64,000 bases of DNA from JALZKA01 sp963734015 (GCA_963734015.1 CAVTFG010000024.1:62001-126000), one strand, 5' to 3'. Shown: positions 36,825-46,066, counted from the stretch's first letter. Numbers and translations: made by a program. The notes: generated from the sequence alone by a model not told the origin.

Positions 36825-36834
36825 CGCCGCGAAC
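36822..36834. promoter_or_regulatory. Candidate ROK operator
   Basis: GTTCGC-C-GCGAAC, a perfect odd palindrome overlapping the end of the minus-10 and the expected transcription start, ending one base before the ATG. Its place between the ROK gene and the operon it faces supports an operator. Confidence 0.5.
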
Positions 36835-36835
36835 T

Positions 36836-37999
36836 ATGGCCCTGCCACTACGGGTTGCCATTGCCGGTACAGGTTTTATCGGCGCTGTCCATGCCAGGTC
36901 CGCCCAGCGGGTGGGCGCGCGGCTGGTCGGCGTCGCGGCGTCCTCGCCCGAGCGGAGCGCCGCCGCCGCGGCGGCGCTCGGCGCTGAACGCGCCTTCGAC
37001 TCCGCGGAGGAGCTCGTCGAGTCCGACGATGTCGACGTCGTCCACGTTTGCACTCCCAACTACCTCCACGTCGAGCTCGCCCAGCGCGCGCTCGAGGCCG
37101 GCAAGCACGTGGTCTGCGAGAAGCCGCTCGCGCTCGACGCGGACGCTGCCAGGCGCCTCACGGCGGCGGCGCTCGAGACGGGCGGGACGCACGCGGTGCC
37201 GTTCGTCTACCGCTACTACCCGACTGTCCGGGAGGCCCGGGAGCGGGTGCGCGCCGGCACCACCGGTTCGCTGCGCCTGATGCACGGCACCTACCTGCAG
37301 GACTGGCTCCTCTACCAGGACGACGACAACTGGCGCGTCAACGAGGAGGCCGGCGGAGCGTCGCGCGCCTTCGCCGACATCGGCTCGCACTGGTGCGATC
37401 TCGTCGAGTTCGTCTCCGGCCATCGGATCGCCCGGCTGGTCGCGCAGACGATGACGGTGCATCCGGAACGGGTTTCGGCGACGCATCGCGCGGCGTTCGC
37501 GCGTGACGGCGACGGCGGCGAGGGCGGCATGATGCGGCCGGTCGGGACCGAGGACGTGGCGATCGTCCAGTTCGAAACCGACCAGGGCGCGGTGGGGTCG
37601 ACGGTCATCAGCCAGGTCTCCCCGGGCCGCAAGAACCGCCTCTGGCTCGAGCTCGACGGCGAGCAGGAATCTTTGGTGTTCGACCAGGAGAACCCCGAGA
37701 CGCTGTGGTGCGGGAGCCGCGAGCACGCGACCGTGATCCACCGCGACCCGCTGGTGCTCTCGCCCCCGGCGGCACGGCTCGCCACGCTTCCCGGCGGCCA
37801 CCCTCAGGGCTACGGCGACTGCTTCGACGCCTTTGTCGCCGACACCTATTCCACGATCCGAAACGGCGAGGTCATCGACGGCCTCCCCGGCTTCGCCGAC
37901 GGGCTTCGCGCTGCCGAGGTCACCGACGCGGTGCTGCGGTCGGCGCGCGAGCAGGATTGGGTGGAAGTCGCGAACCACCCGGTGGGAGCCACCCCGTGA
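36836..37999 (+). CDS. Gfo/Idh/MocA family oxidoreductase (1)
   Basis: 387 residues. N-terminal Rossmann fold with LRVAIAGTGFIGAVHARSAQ, then VHVCTPNYLHVELAQRALEA and the catalytic GKHVVCEKPLALDADAARRL (Lys in EKP). The C-terminal alpha/beta domain has AFADIGSHWCDLVEFVSGHR, where the Asp-x3-His pair sits near substrate. NAD(P)-dependent oxidation of a sugar or cyclitol hydroxyl is expected. First gene of the operon; the next gene overlaps it as GTGA. It belongs to the group acting on free sugars and glycosides, substrate unknown. Confidence 0.94.
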   Translation: MALPLRVAIAGTGFIGAVHARSAQRVGARLVGVAASSPERSAAAAAALGAERAFDSAEELVESDDVDVVHVCTPNYLHVELAQRALEAGKHVVCEKPLALDADAARRLTAAALETGGTHAVPFVYRYYPTVREARERVRAGTTGSLRLMHGTYLQDWLLYQDDDNWRVNEEAGGASRAFADIGSHWCDLVEFVSGHRIARLVAQTMTVHPERVSATHRAAFARDGDGGEGGMMRPVGTEDVAIVQFETDQGAVGSTVISQVSPGRKNRLWLELDGEQESLVFDQENPETLWCGSREHATVIHRDPLVLSPPAARLATLPGGHPQGYGDCFDAFVADTYSTIRNGEVIDGLPGFADGLRAAEVTDAVLRSAREQDWVEVANHPVGATP

Positions 38000-38916
38000 G
38001 GCTCGGGTTCCTGACCGCCTGCATGCCCGAGCGCAAGCTCGACGACATCGCCGCGTGGGCGGGGGAGCACGGGTTCGAAGCGCTCGAGCTCGCCGCCTGG
38101 CCAAGCCTGGGAGACCGTCCCTTCACAGCTTCACACCTCGCCGCGGACCAGTTCGACCAGGGAGAGGCCGAGCGCGTCCAGGGGATCCTGGATGCCAACG
38201 GGCTGGAGCTGTCCGCGCTCGCGTACTACGACAACAACCTGCACCCGGACCCAGAGGAGCGCCGCCGCATCCACGAGCACCTCATCGCGTGCATCGACGC
38301 GGCGGCGGCGCTGGGCGGGGTGCCGGTCGGGACGTTCATCGGGCGCGACCCCTCGCGGAGCGCGGCCGAGAACCTGCGTGAGGCTGAATCCGCGTTCAAG
38401 CCCTTGCTCGACCACGCGGGCGAGCGCGGGGTGACGATGATGATCGAGAACTGCGTGATGGAGGGCTGGACGGCGGACGGCGGGCCCGGCAATCTCGCCT
38501 ACTCGCCGGAGCTCTGGGAGTGGATGTTCGACCTCGGCTTCTATCTGAACTTCGACCCGTCCCACCTCCTCTGGCTCGGGATCGACCCGGTCGCGGCGCT
38601 GCGGCCCTACGTCGACAAGGTCGCCCACGCCCATGCCAAGGACGCCGAGACGTTCCCCGAGAAGCGCAACAAGTACGGGTTCTTCGGCCGGCTGGGGGAC
38701 CGCGACCGCGACCCCTGGGACATGGGCTGGTGGCGCTACCGGATCCCCGGCCTGGGCGAGGTCGACTTCCCCCACTACGTCGACGCGCTGTACGAGGGCG
38801 GCTTCGACGGCGTCCTCTCGATCGAGCACGAGGACCCGGTCTGGGGCGGCTCGCCCGAGAAGGTCGAGGCCGGGCTCGAGATCGCGCATCGCAACCTGAG
38901 GCCACTCGTCCTGTGA
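37996..38916 (+). CDS. Sugar phosphate isomerase/epimerase-like TIM barrel (1)
   Basis: About 306 residues from GTG 37996. AP_endonuc_2/xylose-isomerase-like TIM barrel with LGFLTACMPERKLDDIAAWA, FEALELAAWPSLGD, VTMMIENCVMEGW, FYLNFDPSHLLWLGIDPVAA, VAHAHAKDAETF and FDGVLSIEHEDPVWGG. The metal residues Glu (IEN), Asp-x-x-His (DPSH), His (HAKD) and Glu (IEHED) are present. Members isomerise or epimerise sugars, or act as lyases on 3-keto-glycosides when paired with a Gfo/Idh dehydrogenase, as here. Confidence 0.92.
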   Translation: MRLGFLTACMPERKLDDIAAWAGEHGFEALELAAWPSLGDRPFTASHLAADQFDQGEAERVQGILDANGLELSALAYYDNNLHPDPEERRRIHEHLIACIDAAAALGGVPVGTFIGRDPSRSAAENLREAESAFKPLLDHAGERGVTMMIENCVMEGWTADGGPGNLAYSPELWEWMFDLGFYLNFDPSHLLWLGIDPVAALRPYVDKVAHAHAKDAETFPEKRNKYGFFGRLGDRDRDPWDMGWWRYRIPGLGEVDFPHYVDALYEGGFDGVLSIEHEDPVWGGSPEKVEAGLEIAHRNLRPLVL

Positions 38917-38926
38917 GGTTCGACCC

Positions 38927-40504
38927 GTGAGCGTCGCTGACGAGACAGCCGAGAACCAGGCCCGCGGGAACGGAGGCGGCCCGCCGCTGATCCGGATGAG
39001 CGGGATCGGCAAGGAGTTCCTCGGCGTCCGGGTGCTCGAGGACGTCGACCTCGACTGCACGGCCGGCGAGGTGCACGCGATCGTCGGGGAGAACGGCGCC
39101 GGGAAGTCCACACTGATGAAGATCCTTTGCGGCGCATACCGGCCGAGCGACGGCGAGATCCGGATCGACGGCGAGCCGGTCGACTTCCATCACCCGCTCG
39201 AGGGGCAGCAGGCGGGCGTGGCGATCATCTACCAGGAGTTCAACCTCCTTCCCGACCGCACGGTCGCCGAGAACATCTTCCTGGGCAGGGAGCCCCGTCG
39301 CGGTGTTCTGATCGACCGCGGGGCTATGGAGGAGCGCTCGGCCGAGCTGCTCGCCGAGCTGGCGCCCGACGATCCGATGTCGCCGCGCGACCTGGTCGGG
39401 AACCTGCCGGTCGCCCGGCAGCAGACGGTCGAGATCGCGAAGGCGCTGTCGCTCGACTCGCGGATCATGGTCATGGACGAGCCCACCGCCGCGCTCGCCG
39501 CCCACGAGGTCGAGCAGTTGTTCACGCAGGTCCAGCGGCTCAAGGACCGCGGCCTTGCGGTCTTCTACATCTCGCACCGCCTCAAGGAGGTGTTCCAGAT
39601 CGCCGAGCGGATCACGGTCCTCAAGGACGGAAAGCTTGTGAAGACCGTCGCCAGCAACGAGGTGACCTCCCCGCAGCTGGTCCGCATGATGGTCGGTCGC
39701 GAGCTCGACCAGTACTTCCCCCCGCGGGCCGAGTCCGGCGCCCGCGGCCCGGTCCGCCTCAAGCTCCGCGGCGCGGGCAACGACCTGCTGTCGGACATCG
39801 ACCTGGACGTGCACTCGGGGGAGATCGTCGGCATCGCGGGCCTCCAGGGGTCGGGCCGGACCGAGCTCGCGCGCGCCATCTTCGGGGCCGATGCGTTCCG
39901 CCACGGCACGCTCGAGCTCGACGGCGACGAGCGGCGCATCGGGTCCCCTCGGGCCGCGGTCGCCGCCGGGATCGGGTTCGTGACCGAGGACCGAAAGGCC
40001 GAGGGCCTGGCGCTCTCGCAGTCCATCCGCGACAACGTGAGCCTCGCCTGGCGCGGGCTGCGGCGCTCGCTCCGGCGCGAGCACGAGCTCGAGGTCGGGA
40101 CGCTCGTCAAGGCCGTCGAGCTTCGCTTCCGCGCGCTGGGCCAGGAGGTCCGGTTCCTCTCGGGCGGCAACCAGCAGAAGGTCGTGCTCGCGAAGTGGCT
40201 CGCGACCGAGCCACAGCTGGTGATCTTCGACGAGCCGACCCGCGGCATCGACGTCGGCGCGAAGGCCGGCATCCACGACCTGATCCGCGGTCTCGCCAAC
40301 GAGGGCGTCGCCGTGGTGATGATCTCGTCGGAGCTCCCCGAGGTGATCGGGATGAGCGACCGGATCATCGTCATGCGCCAGGGCGCGATCGCGGGCGAAC
40401 TGGAGGCCGGCCCGACGGAGGCCGACATCATGTTCCTGGCGACCGGCGAGCGCGACGTCGCGACCGAATCGCCGGCCAAGCCGACCGACGGAGCCTCTGA
40501 ATGA
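38927..40504 (+). CDS. Sugar ABC transporter, tandem ATPase subunit (RbsA/MglA type)
   Basis: 525 residues with two ABC domains. Domain 1 has Walker A GENGAGKSTLMKIL, signature LPVARQQTVEIAKAL and Walker B IMVMDEPTAAL. Domain 2 has a degenerate Walker A (GLQGSGRTELARAIFG), signature LSGGNQQKVVLAKWL and Walker B LVIFDEPTRGIDVGAKA, the usual asymmetry of ribose/galactose-type ATPases. It powers uptake with the two permeases and binding protein that follow. GTG start; the first permease ATG overlaps its stop (ATGA). Confidence 0.96.
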   Translation: MSVADETAENQARGNGGGPPLIRMSGIGKEFLGVRVLEDVDLDCTAGEVHAIVGENGAGKSTLMKILCGAYRPSDGEIRIDGEPVDFHHPLEGQQAGVAIIYQEFNLLPDRTVAENIFLGREPRRGVLIDRGAMEERSAELLAELAPDDPMSPRDLVGNLPVARQQTVEIAKALSLDSRIMVMDEPTAALAAHEVEQLFTQVQRLKDRGLAVFYISHRLKEVFQIAERITVLKDGKLVKTVASNEVTSPQLVRMMVGRELDQYFPPRAESGARGPVRLKLRGAGNDLLSDIDLDVHSGEIVGIAGLQGSGRTELARAIFGADAFRHGTLELDGDERRIGSPRAAVAAGIGFVTEDRKAEGLALSQSIRDNVSLAWRGLRRSLRREHELEVGTLVKAVELRFRALGQEVRFLSGGNQQKVVLAKWLATEPQLVIFDEPTRGIDVGAKAGIHDLIRGLANEGVAVVMISSELPEVIGMSDRIIVMRQGAIAGELEAGPTEADIMFLATGERDVATESPAKPTDGASE

Positions 40505-41604
40505 GCGCGGCTTCCGAGGGCACCGCTCAGCGGCCTGCCGGCAGTGCGCTGAGCTGGGTGGGCGACGCTTTCCGGCGCCTCGCGGGGAGCACCTCGGGGC
40601 CGGTCTTCATCGTCCTGATCGTCGTCTTCATCGCCTGCGTGATCGCGGTCTCGATCGACTCGGACAGCAGCACGAGCGAGTTCCTGAGCGTCGACAACAT
40701 CCGCGACATGCTCGTGCGCTCGGTCGCGCTGGGCATCGTGGCCGCGGGCCAAACGCTGGTGATCCTCGGCGCGTCCCTCGATCTCTCGGTCGGCTGGGTC
40801 GTGGGGCTCGGGTCGATTCTGGCCGCCGAGACGATGAACGGCCAGGACTCGCGGATCATCCTCGGCATCCTCGTCGTGCTGCTGTTCGGCGCCGGCGTCG
40901 GCATCGTCAACGGGCTCGTCATCACCAAGCTGCGCGTCAACGCGTTCATCGCGACCCTCGGCATGGCGCTGATCCTCCGGGGGTACGTCGAGGCCAACTA
41001 CGCGGGGCCGGTCACAGGCGTGCCGGAGGGGTTCCAGAAGCTCGGATTCGAGAGCTGGGGCCCGATCCCGATCTCGGTCGTGCTGCTGCTCGCGGTGGTC
41101 GCAGGTGCCTGGTTCCTCCTGCGCTACAGCCGCTTCGGCAACCGCCTCTACGCCGTCGGCGGGGACGAGGACGTCGCGAAGCTCTCCGGCGTCCGCACCC
41201 ACCGGGTGATCATCATGGCGCACGTGCTCTGCGCGGTCGCCGCCGCGATCACGGGCCTGTTCATCGCCAGCCGGCTCGGTGCCGGAAGCCCGACGATCGC
41301 GATCGAGGGCGGCTACGACCTCGAGTCGATCGCCGCGGTGGTGCTCGGCGGCACCTACCTGCTCGGTGGCCGCGGCGGGGTGCTGGGCACGCTGGCCGGC
41401 GTCTTCATCCTGGCCCTCCTCGACAGCACCTTCAACCAGCTCGAGGTCGACGCGTTCCTCAAGGACGTCGCCCGCGGCGTGATCATCATCGCCGCCGTGG
41501 CGGCCTACTCGGTGCGCTGGACCCGAAGGCGCCGTGAGGAGGCGCAGGCCGCAACCGGACAGACCCCCGGACCCGAGCCGGCGGTTGGCGGTGCGGCGCC
41601 ATGA
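40501..41604 (+). CDS. Sugar ABC transporter permease (1)
   Basis: 367 residues, RbsC-type inner-membrane permease. About 8-10 helices, with the characteristic VAAGQTLVILGASLDLSVGW near helix 3 and the later VLGGTYLLGGRGGVLGTLAG motif that contacts the ATPase side. The ~25-residue N-terminus is cytoplasmic and Ser/Ala-rich. It overlaps both neighbours by four bases (ATGA). Two non-identical permease genes follow one ATPase, so the channel may be a heterodimer. Confidence 0.95.
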   Translation: MSAASEGTAQRPAGSALSWVGDAFRRLAGSTSGPVFIVLIVVFIACVIAVSIDSDSSTSEFLSVDNIRDMLVRSVALGIVAAGQTLVILGASLDLSVGWVVGLGSILAAETMNGQDSRIILGILVVLLFGAGVGIVNGLVITKLRVNAFIATLGMALILRGYVEANYAGPVTGVPEGFQKLGFESWGPIPISVVLLLAVVAGAWFLLRYSRFGNRLYAVGGDEDVAKLSGVRTHRVIIMAHVLCAVAAAITGLFIASRLGAGSPTIAIEGGYDLESIAAVVLGGTYLLGGRGGVLGTLAGVFILALLDSTFNQLEVDAFLKDVARGVIIIAAVAAYSVRWTRRRREEAQAATGQTPGPEPAVGGAAP

Positions 41605-42620
41605 GCACCGGAGCGCCGGCACCGGCCCCGGAGCCACCCGCCGGCGCGGGCGAGCGTCCGGAGTGGCTCACCACCGCTTTGGCCGCCCTGCGGGCGATCC
41701 CGGTCGTCTGGATTCTCCTGATCATCGTCTTCGCCTGGATCGCGTGGGAGGACGAGAACTTCCTCACCCCGGAGGGCTTCCTCGCCTACCTGAAGACGTC
41801 GGCGCCACTCGCGATCCTCGCCATCGGCGCGTACTTCGTGCTGGCGTCCGGCGAGTTCGACCTGTCGGTCGGGTCGCTGGTCACGGTGATCGCCGTCGTG
41901 GCGGCCAAGCAGATCGACGGCGATCCGTCGAACACGGTTCCCACGATCATTCTCCTGTTCGCGATCGGGGCGGCGGTCGGCCTCTTCAACGGGTTCGCGA
42001 CCACGATCCTCAGGGTCCCGTCCTTCATCGTCACGCTCGCGATGCTCCTGATCCTGAACGGGGCGGTCTTCCTGTGGACCGGAGGAGCACCGGTGGGGGA
42101 CCTCGCCGACAACTTCCGCGCCATCGGCCGCGAGGGAATCGAGGGCTTCCCCGTCCTCGAGGAGCTTCCGTACTCGGCGATCGTGCTGATCGCCTGCGCG
42201 GTGCTCGCCGTGATCGCCGCCCGAGGGAGCTTCGGACGCCGGATCCTCGCGGTCGGCGACAACGCCCGCGCGGCCGCGCTCTCGGGCGTGAACGTGAAGC
42301 GCGTGAAGACCGCCGCGTTCGTGATCTCGGCGACCTCGGGAGTGATCGCGGGCATCCTGCTCGCCGGCTTCGCCGGGGTCACCTCGCAGGTCGGAATCGG
42401 CCTGGAGTTCCAGGCGATCACGGCGGCCGTGCTGGGCGGAGTCGTGCTCGGCGGCGGCCGCGGCTCCGTGATGGGCGCCGTCGCCGGCGCCCTGGTCCTC
42501 GAAGCGCTTTTCAAGCTGCTCAACCTCTATGGCGTGGACCGCGCGTTCGAGCAGGCCTTCACGGGCATCGTGATCGTGGCCGCCGTGTCCGTAGCGGCAT
42601 TCCGCGTCCGGAGGGGCTGA
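41601..42620 (+). CDS. Sugar ABC transporter permease (2)
   Basis: 339 residues, second RbsC-type permease, related to the first. Shows APLAILAIGAYFVLASGEFD then LSVGSLVTVIAVVAAKQ, and VLGGVVLGGGRGSVMGAVAG near the C-terminus. Pro/Ala-rich N-terminal leader. Start overlaps permease 1 (ATGA). Presence of two permeases instead of one gene suggests a heteromeric importer of the ribose/xylose/inositol class. Confidence 0.95.
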   Translation: MSTGAPAPAPEPPAGAGERPEWLTTALAALRAIPVVWILLIIVFAWIAWEDENFLTPEGFLAYLKTSAPLAILAIGAYFVLASGEFDLSVGSLVTVIAVVAAKQIDGDPSNTVPTIILLFAIGAAVGLFNGFATTILRVPSFIVTLAMLLILNGAVFLWTGGAPVGDLADNFRAIGREGIEGFPVLEELPYSAIVLIACAVLAVIAARGSFGRRILAVGDNARAAALSGVNVKRVKTAAFVISATSGVIAGILLAGFAGVTSQVGIGLEFQAITAAVLGGVVLGGGRGSVMGAVAGALVLEALFKLLNLYGVDRAFEQAFTGIVIVAAVSVAAFRVRRG

Positions 42621-42685
42621 GGGATGGGTCTGGGGAAGAAGCCGGAAACCAATCACAAGGAAGTTCAATGAGGAGGAGGACCTAG

Positions 42686-43903
42686 ATGAGTAGGCCTAAT
42701 CACTGGTTGCGGGCGGCGCTGATGCTGTTCGCGGCAGCGGTGCTCGCGTTCGGCCTCGCAGCGTGCGGGGACGACGACGATGACAGCGGAGATGACGGCG
42801 GCACCGAGCAGTCGTTCACTCCGGAACACAACCCGGATTTCTTCGACCAGGCGGCTATGGAAGAAGAGCTCGCGCAACGCGACGTCGAGCCCGAGGACTT
42901 CGGGGCCGGCGACAACCCCTGGGAGCAGGCGATCGAGCCGGAGCTCGTGGACACGGCTGAGTACAAGACCCCCGGGCCGTGGAGCATCTGCTTCTCGAAC
43001 GCCGCGGTTGACAACCCCTGGCGGGTGGTCGGTTGGCAGACGATGCAGGCCCAGGTCGAGGCGCTCGGTGACGAGATCAGCGACTTCACCGCCGTTGATG
43101 CCGAGGCGAGCGACGACAAGCAGATCTCGGACATCCAGTCGCTGACGCGCGGCGACAAGTGCGACGCGCTGATCGTCTCGCCGAACACCACGGCGACGCT
43201 GACGCCGGCCGTCGAGCAGGCGTGCGACACGGGAATCCCGGTGATCGTGTTCGACCGCGGTGTCGACACCGATTGCCCGGTCTCGTTCATCAAGCCGATC
43301 GGCGGCTACGCGTTCGGCGCGGACGCCGCTGAGTTCCTGGTCGACAACGTCGATTCAGGCGGCAAGATCCTCGCGTTGCGGATCCTGCCCGGCGTCGACG
43401 TCCTGGAGACGCGGTGGTCCGCGGCCCAGGAGGTGTTCGCCGACTCCGACCTGGAGATCGTCGGCAACGAGCAGACCGAGGGCGACGCTGCCAACACGAA
43501 GCAGATCGTCTCGGACTACATCGCCCGCGAGGGTGAGCTCGACGGCATCTGGATGGACGCCGGCGCGACCAGTGTCGCCGCTGCGGAGGCGTTCGAGGAT
43601 GCCGGTCAGGAGATCCCGCCGATCACCGGTGAGGACCAGATGGACTTCCTGCGCAAGTGGCAGGAGGACGATCTCACCGCAATCGCGCCCGTCTACTCGA
43701 ACTTCCAGTGGCGGACGCCGATCATCGCGGCAACCCGGATCCTCAACGGCGAGGAGGTCCCGAAGGAGTGGATCCTCCCGCAGGAGCCGGTGACCGACGA
43801 GGAGCTCGACGACCTCGTCGCGGCCAACGAGGGCCTGCCGGACCTGCACTACGCACGGTGCGGCTGCGAGGACCTGCCTGGTTACCCGGAGGATTGGGAG
43901 TAA
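42686..43903 (+). CDS. Sugar-binding lipoprotein (periplasmic-binding-protein type I family)
   Basis: 405 residues. A lipoprotein signal peptide ends with the lipobox GLAAC, followed by an acidic linker of Asp and Gly. The ligand-binding part has WSICFSNAAVDNPWRVVGWQ, CDALIVSPNTTATLTPAVEQ, IPVIVFDRGVDTDCP and DGIWMDAGATSVAAAEAFED, as in ribose/xylose/inositol-type binding proteins. Strong AGGAGGAGG upstream. It captures the substrate for the ABC importer encoded just before it. A very stable hairpin follows, which could keep its message abundant. Confidence 0.94.
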   Translation: MSRPNHWLRAALMLFAAAVLAFGLAACGDDDDDSGDDGGTEQSFTPEHNPDFFDQAAMEEELAQRDVEPEDFGAGDNPWEQAIEPELVDTAEYKTPGPWSICFSNAAVDNPWRVVGWQTMQAQVEALGDEISDFTAVDAEASDDKQISDIQSLTRGDKCDALIVSPNTTATLTPAVEQACDTGIPVIVFDRGVDTDCPVSFIKPIGGYAFGADAAEFLVDNVDSGGKILALRILPGVDVLETRWSAAQEVFADSDLEIVGNEQTEGDAANTKQIVSDYIAREGELDGIWMDAGATSVAAAEAFEDAGQEIPPITGEDQMDFLRKWQEDDLTAIAPVYSNFQWRTPIIAATRILNGEEVPKEWILPQEPVTDEELDDLVAANEGLPDLHYARCGCEDLPGYPEDWE

Positions 43904-43937
43904 CGAGGCAGAGAGTCAGTACCTCTCTCACCGGGAA

Positions 43938-43972
43938 GCGACCGGGCGTGGCGCCAGGCCACGCCCGGTCGC
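43938..43972 (+). terminator. Strong 15-bp hairpin after the binding-protein gene
   Basis: GCGACCGGGCGTGGC, loop GCCAG, then the exact reverse complement. It lies between the binding-protein stop (43903) and the next start (43992). Such intercistronic stems commonly protect the binding-protein message from decay or partly stop transcription. Confidence 0.7.
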
Positions 43973-43991
43973 CACTCCCGGTTTCATCGAC

Positions 43992-44840
43992 TTGACCGCG
44001 ATCGGCGCCAACATCTGGATCTGGGATTCGCCGATCACCGACCAGACGATCGGCGAGGTCGCCCCCCGCGTCAAGGAGCTCGGCTTCGACCTGCTCGAGC
44101 TGCCGGTCGAGGACCCGGGCGAGTGGGACCCGGGCCGCACGGCCGACCTCCTCGCGGAGCTCGGCCTCGGGGCATCGGTCTGCTGCGTGATGCCGCCCGG
44201 GAGGGACCTCGCGGTCCACGATGGCGAAGTGGTCGACGCGACGATCGAGTACCTGCGGCATTGCGTCGACGTCGCCGCCACGGTTGGCTCAGGCGTGGTC
44301 GCGGGCCCGATGTACGCGGCCGTTGGTCGCCTGTGGCGGCTTGCCGAAGACGAGCGGCCGGCCGTCCTGGCGCGCGTCGCCAACGGCCTACGGCCGGTCG
44401 CGGAGACCGCCGCCGAGCGCGGCGTGAAGCTCGCGATCGAGCCGCTCAACCGCTACGAGACGAGCCTGATCAACACCGTTGCGCAGGGCATGCAGCTGCT
44501 GGAGGCGGTCGACCACCCCGCCTGCGGCCTGCTCCTCGACAGCTTCCACATGAACATCGAGGAGAAGGACCCGGCGGCCGCGGCGCGGTCCGCGGGCGGC
44601 CGGATCGCCCACGTGCACGCCTGCGGGACCGACCGCGGCTCCCCCGGGGCCGACGCGTTCGACTGGCCGGCGTTCCTCGCCGCGCTCGGCGAGGCCGGCT
44701 ACGACGGCCCGATGTGCATCGAGTCGTTCACCGCGGCGAACGAGGTGATCGCCACCGCCGCGTCCATCTGGCGGCCGCTGGCGCCCTCGCCCGACGCGCT
44801 GGCCGCGGACGGCCTCGCCTTCCTGCGCGCCGCCGTCTGA
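43992..44840 (+). CDS. Sugar isomerase/epimerase, tagatose/psicose 3-epimerase-like TIM barrel (2)
   Basis: 282 residues from TTG 43992. Starts IGANIWIWDSPITDQT and continues VKELGFDLLELPVEDPGEWD, VKLAIEPLNRYETSLINTVA, GLLLDSFHMNIEEKDP, IAHVHACGTDRGSPG and GPMCIESFTA. Metal ligands Glu, Asp-x-x-His, His and Glu are all in place, matching ketose 3-epimerases. It probably interconverts ketoses or keto-sugars in the pathway. It sits after the strong hairpin and may be expressed at a lower level than the transporter. Confidence 0.92.
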   Translation: MTAIGANIWIWDSPITDQTIGEVAPRVKELGFDLLELPVEDPGEWDPGRTADLLAELGLGASVCCVMPPGRDLAVHDGEVVDATIEYLRHCVDVAATVGSGVVAGPMYAAVGRLWRLAEDERPAVLARVANGLRPVAETAAERGVKLAIEPLNRYETSLINTVAQGMQLLEAVDHPACGLLLDSFHMNIEEKDPAAAARSAGGRIAHVHACGTDRGSPGADAFDWPAFLAALGEAGYDGPMCIESFTAANEVIATAASIWRPLAPSPDALAADGLAFLRAAV

Positions 44841-44845
44841 CATCC

Positions 44846-44875
44846 TTGACACGCCGCGCGTCCCGTGGGTAAGGT
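44846..44875 (+). promoter_or_regulatory. Promoter of the second dehydrogenase operon
   Basis: TTGACA at 44846-44851, 18-base spacer, TAAGGT at 44870-44875. The predicted start point falls at the edge of the operator palindrome. Confidence 0.65.
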
Positions 44876-44880
44876 GACGG

Positions 44881-44904
44881 CTTGTGGTAAACGTTTACCA
44901 CAAG
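44881..44904. promoter_or_regulatory. LacI-family operator O1 (24-bp perfect palindrome)
   Basis: CTTGTGGTAAAC followed by its exact reverse complement, with the central CG and AAACGTTT core typical of LacI-family operators. It directly follows the minus-10, so a bound repressor would block initiation. Related, less perfect sites flank the lacI-type gene at 49158-49240. Confidence 0.8.
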
Positions 44905-44919
44905 CCTGAGGCAAGTGCC

Positions 44920-46066
44920 GTGCGCGAGGTCGGAGTGATCCTGAACGGGGTCACCGGCCGGATGGGCATGAACCAGCATCTGCTGCGATCGATCGTCGCG
45001 ATCCGGGAGCAGGGCGGGATCGAGCTCGACTCCGGTGCGCGGATCTGGCCCGAGCCGGTCCTCGTCGGGCGGCGCCCGGAGCGGCTGCGCGAGCTCGCGG
45101 CGGCGAGCGGGGTCGAGACCTGGACGACCCACCTGGACGAGGTGCTCGCCGACCCCGCCTACGAGGTCTACTTCGACGCGCTCCTCACCAGCGCCCGGCC
45201 GGATGCCGTGCGCGCCGCGATCGCCGCCGGCAAGCACGTCTATTGCGAGAAGCCGATCGCGCCCGACCTGGAAACCGCGCTCGAGCTGCTGGGGCTCGCC
45301 CGGGAGGCGGGCGTCAAGCACGGCGTCGTGCAGGACAAGCTCTTCCTGCCGGGTCTGCTGAAGCTCGCGGACCTCGTCCGCGACGGGTTCTTCGGTCGCA
45401 TCCTCTCGGTCCGCGGCGAGTTCGGCTACTGGGTGTTCCCCGGCCCCGAACCACCGGCGCAGCGCCCGAGCTGGAACTACCGGCGCGAGGATGGCGGCGG
45501 GGTGATCGTCGACATGTTCTGCCACTGGCGATACGTGCTCGACAACCTGTTCGGCCCCGTGCGGACGGTTACCGCGCTGGGCGCTACGCACCTGCCGACC
45601 CGCTACGACGAGCAGGGCGATCCGTACGACGCCACGGCCGAGGACGCCGCCTACGCCCAGTTCGAGCTGGACGGCGGGGTCGTCGTACAGCTCAACTCCT
45701 CCTGGTGCACGCGCGTCGACCGCGACGAGCTCCTCGAACTGCACGTGGACGGCACCGATGGGAGCGCCGTGGCCGGCCTGCACGGGTGCCGGATCCAGGC
45801 CGTCGCGGAGACTCCGACCGCGGTCTGGAACCCGGATCTGCCAAACGCGATCCCGTTCCGGGAGTCGTGGAGCGAGGTGTCGGACTCCGGGCCGTACGAC
45901 AACGGGTTCAAGGCACAGTGGGAGCTCTTCCTCCGCCACGTGGTCGCCGACGAACCGTTCCCAGTGGGGTTTCGCCGAGGGTGCCAAGGGAATCCAGCTC
46001 GCCGAGCTCGGCATCCGATCCTGGGAAGAGCGCCGGACGCTGGAAGTGACGGAGATCGAACCGTGA
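44920..46066 (+). CDS. Gfo/Idh/MocA family oxidoreductase (2) (frameshifted near 3' end)
   Basis: About 381 residues from GTG 44920. The earlier GTG at 44884 lies inside the operator and is rejected. Rossmann motif REVGVILNGVTGRMGMNQHL, then GKHVYCEKPIAPDLETAL (EKP), EDGGGVIVDMFCHWRYVLDN with the catalytic Asp-x3-His, and a long C-terminal domain with VVVQLNSSWCTRVDRDELLE. One extra base near 45962 shifts the last 35 residues into WGFAEGAKGIQLAELGIRSW, giving the expected ending. The GTG of the DUF993 gene overlaps its stop. Confidence 0.93.

Noticed and set aside
44884..44919. GTG at 44884 as start of the second Gfo/Idh gene
   Set aside because: It lies inside the operator palindrome at the expected transcription start; GTG 44920 fits the Rossmann N-terminus.
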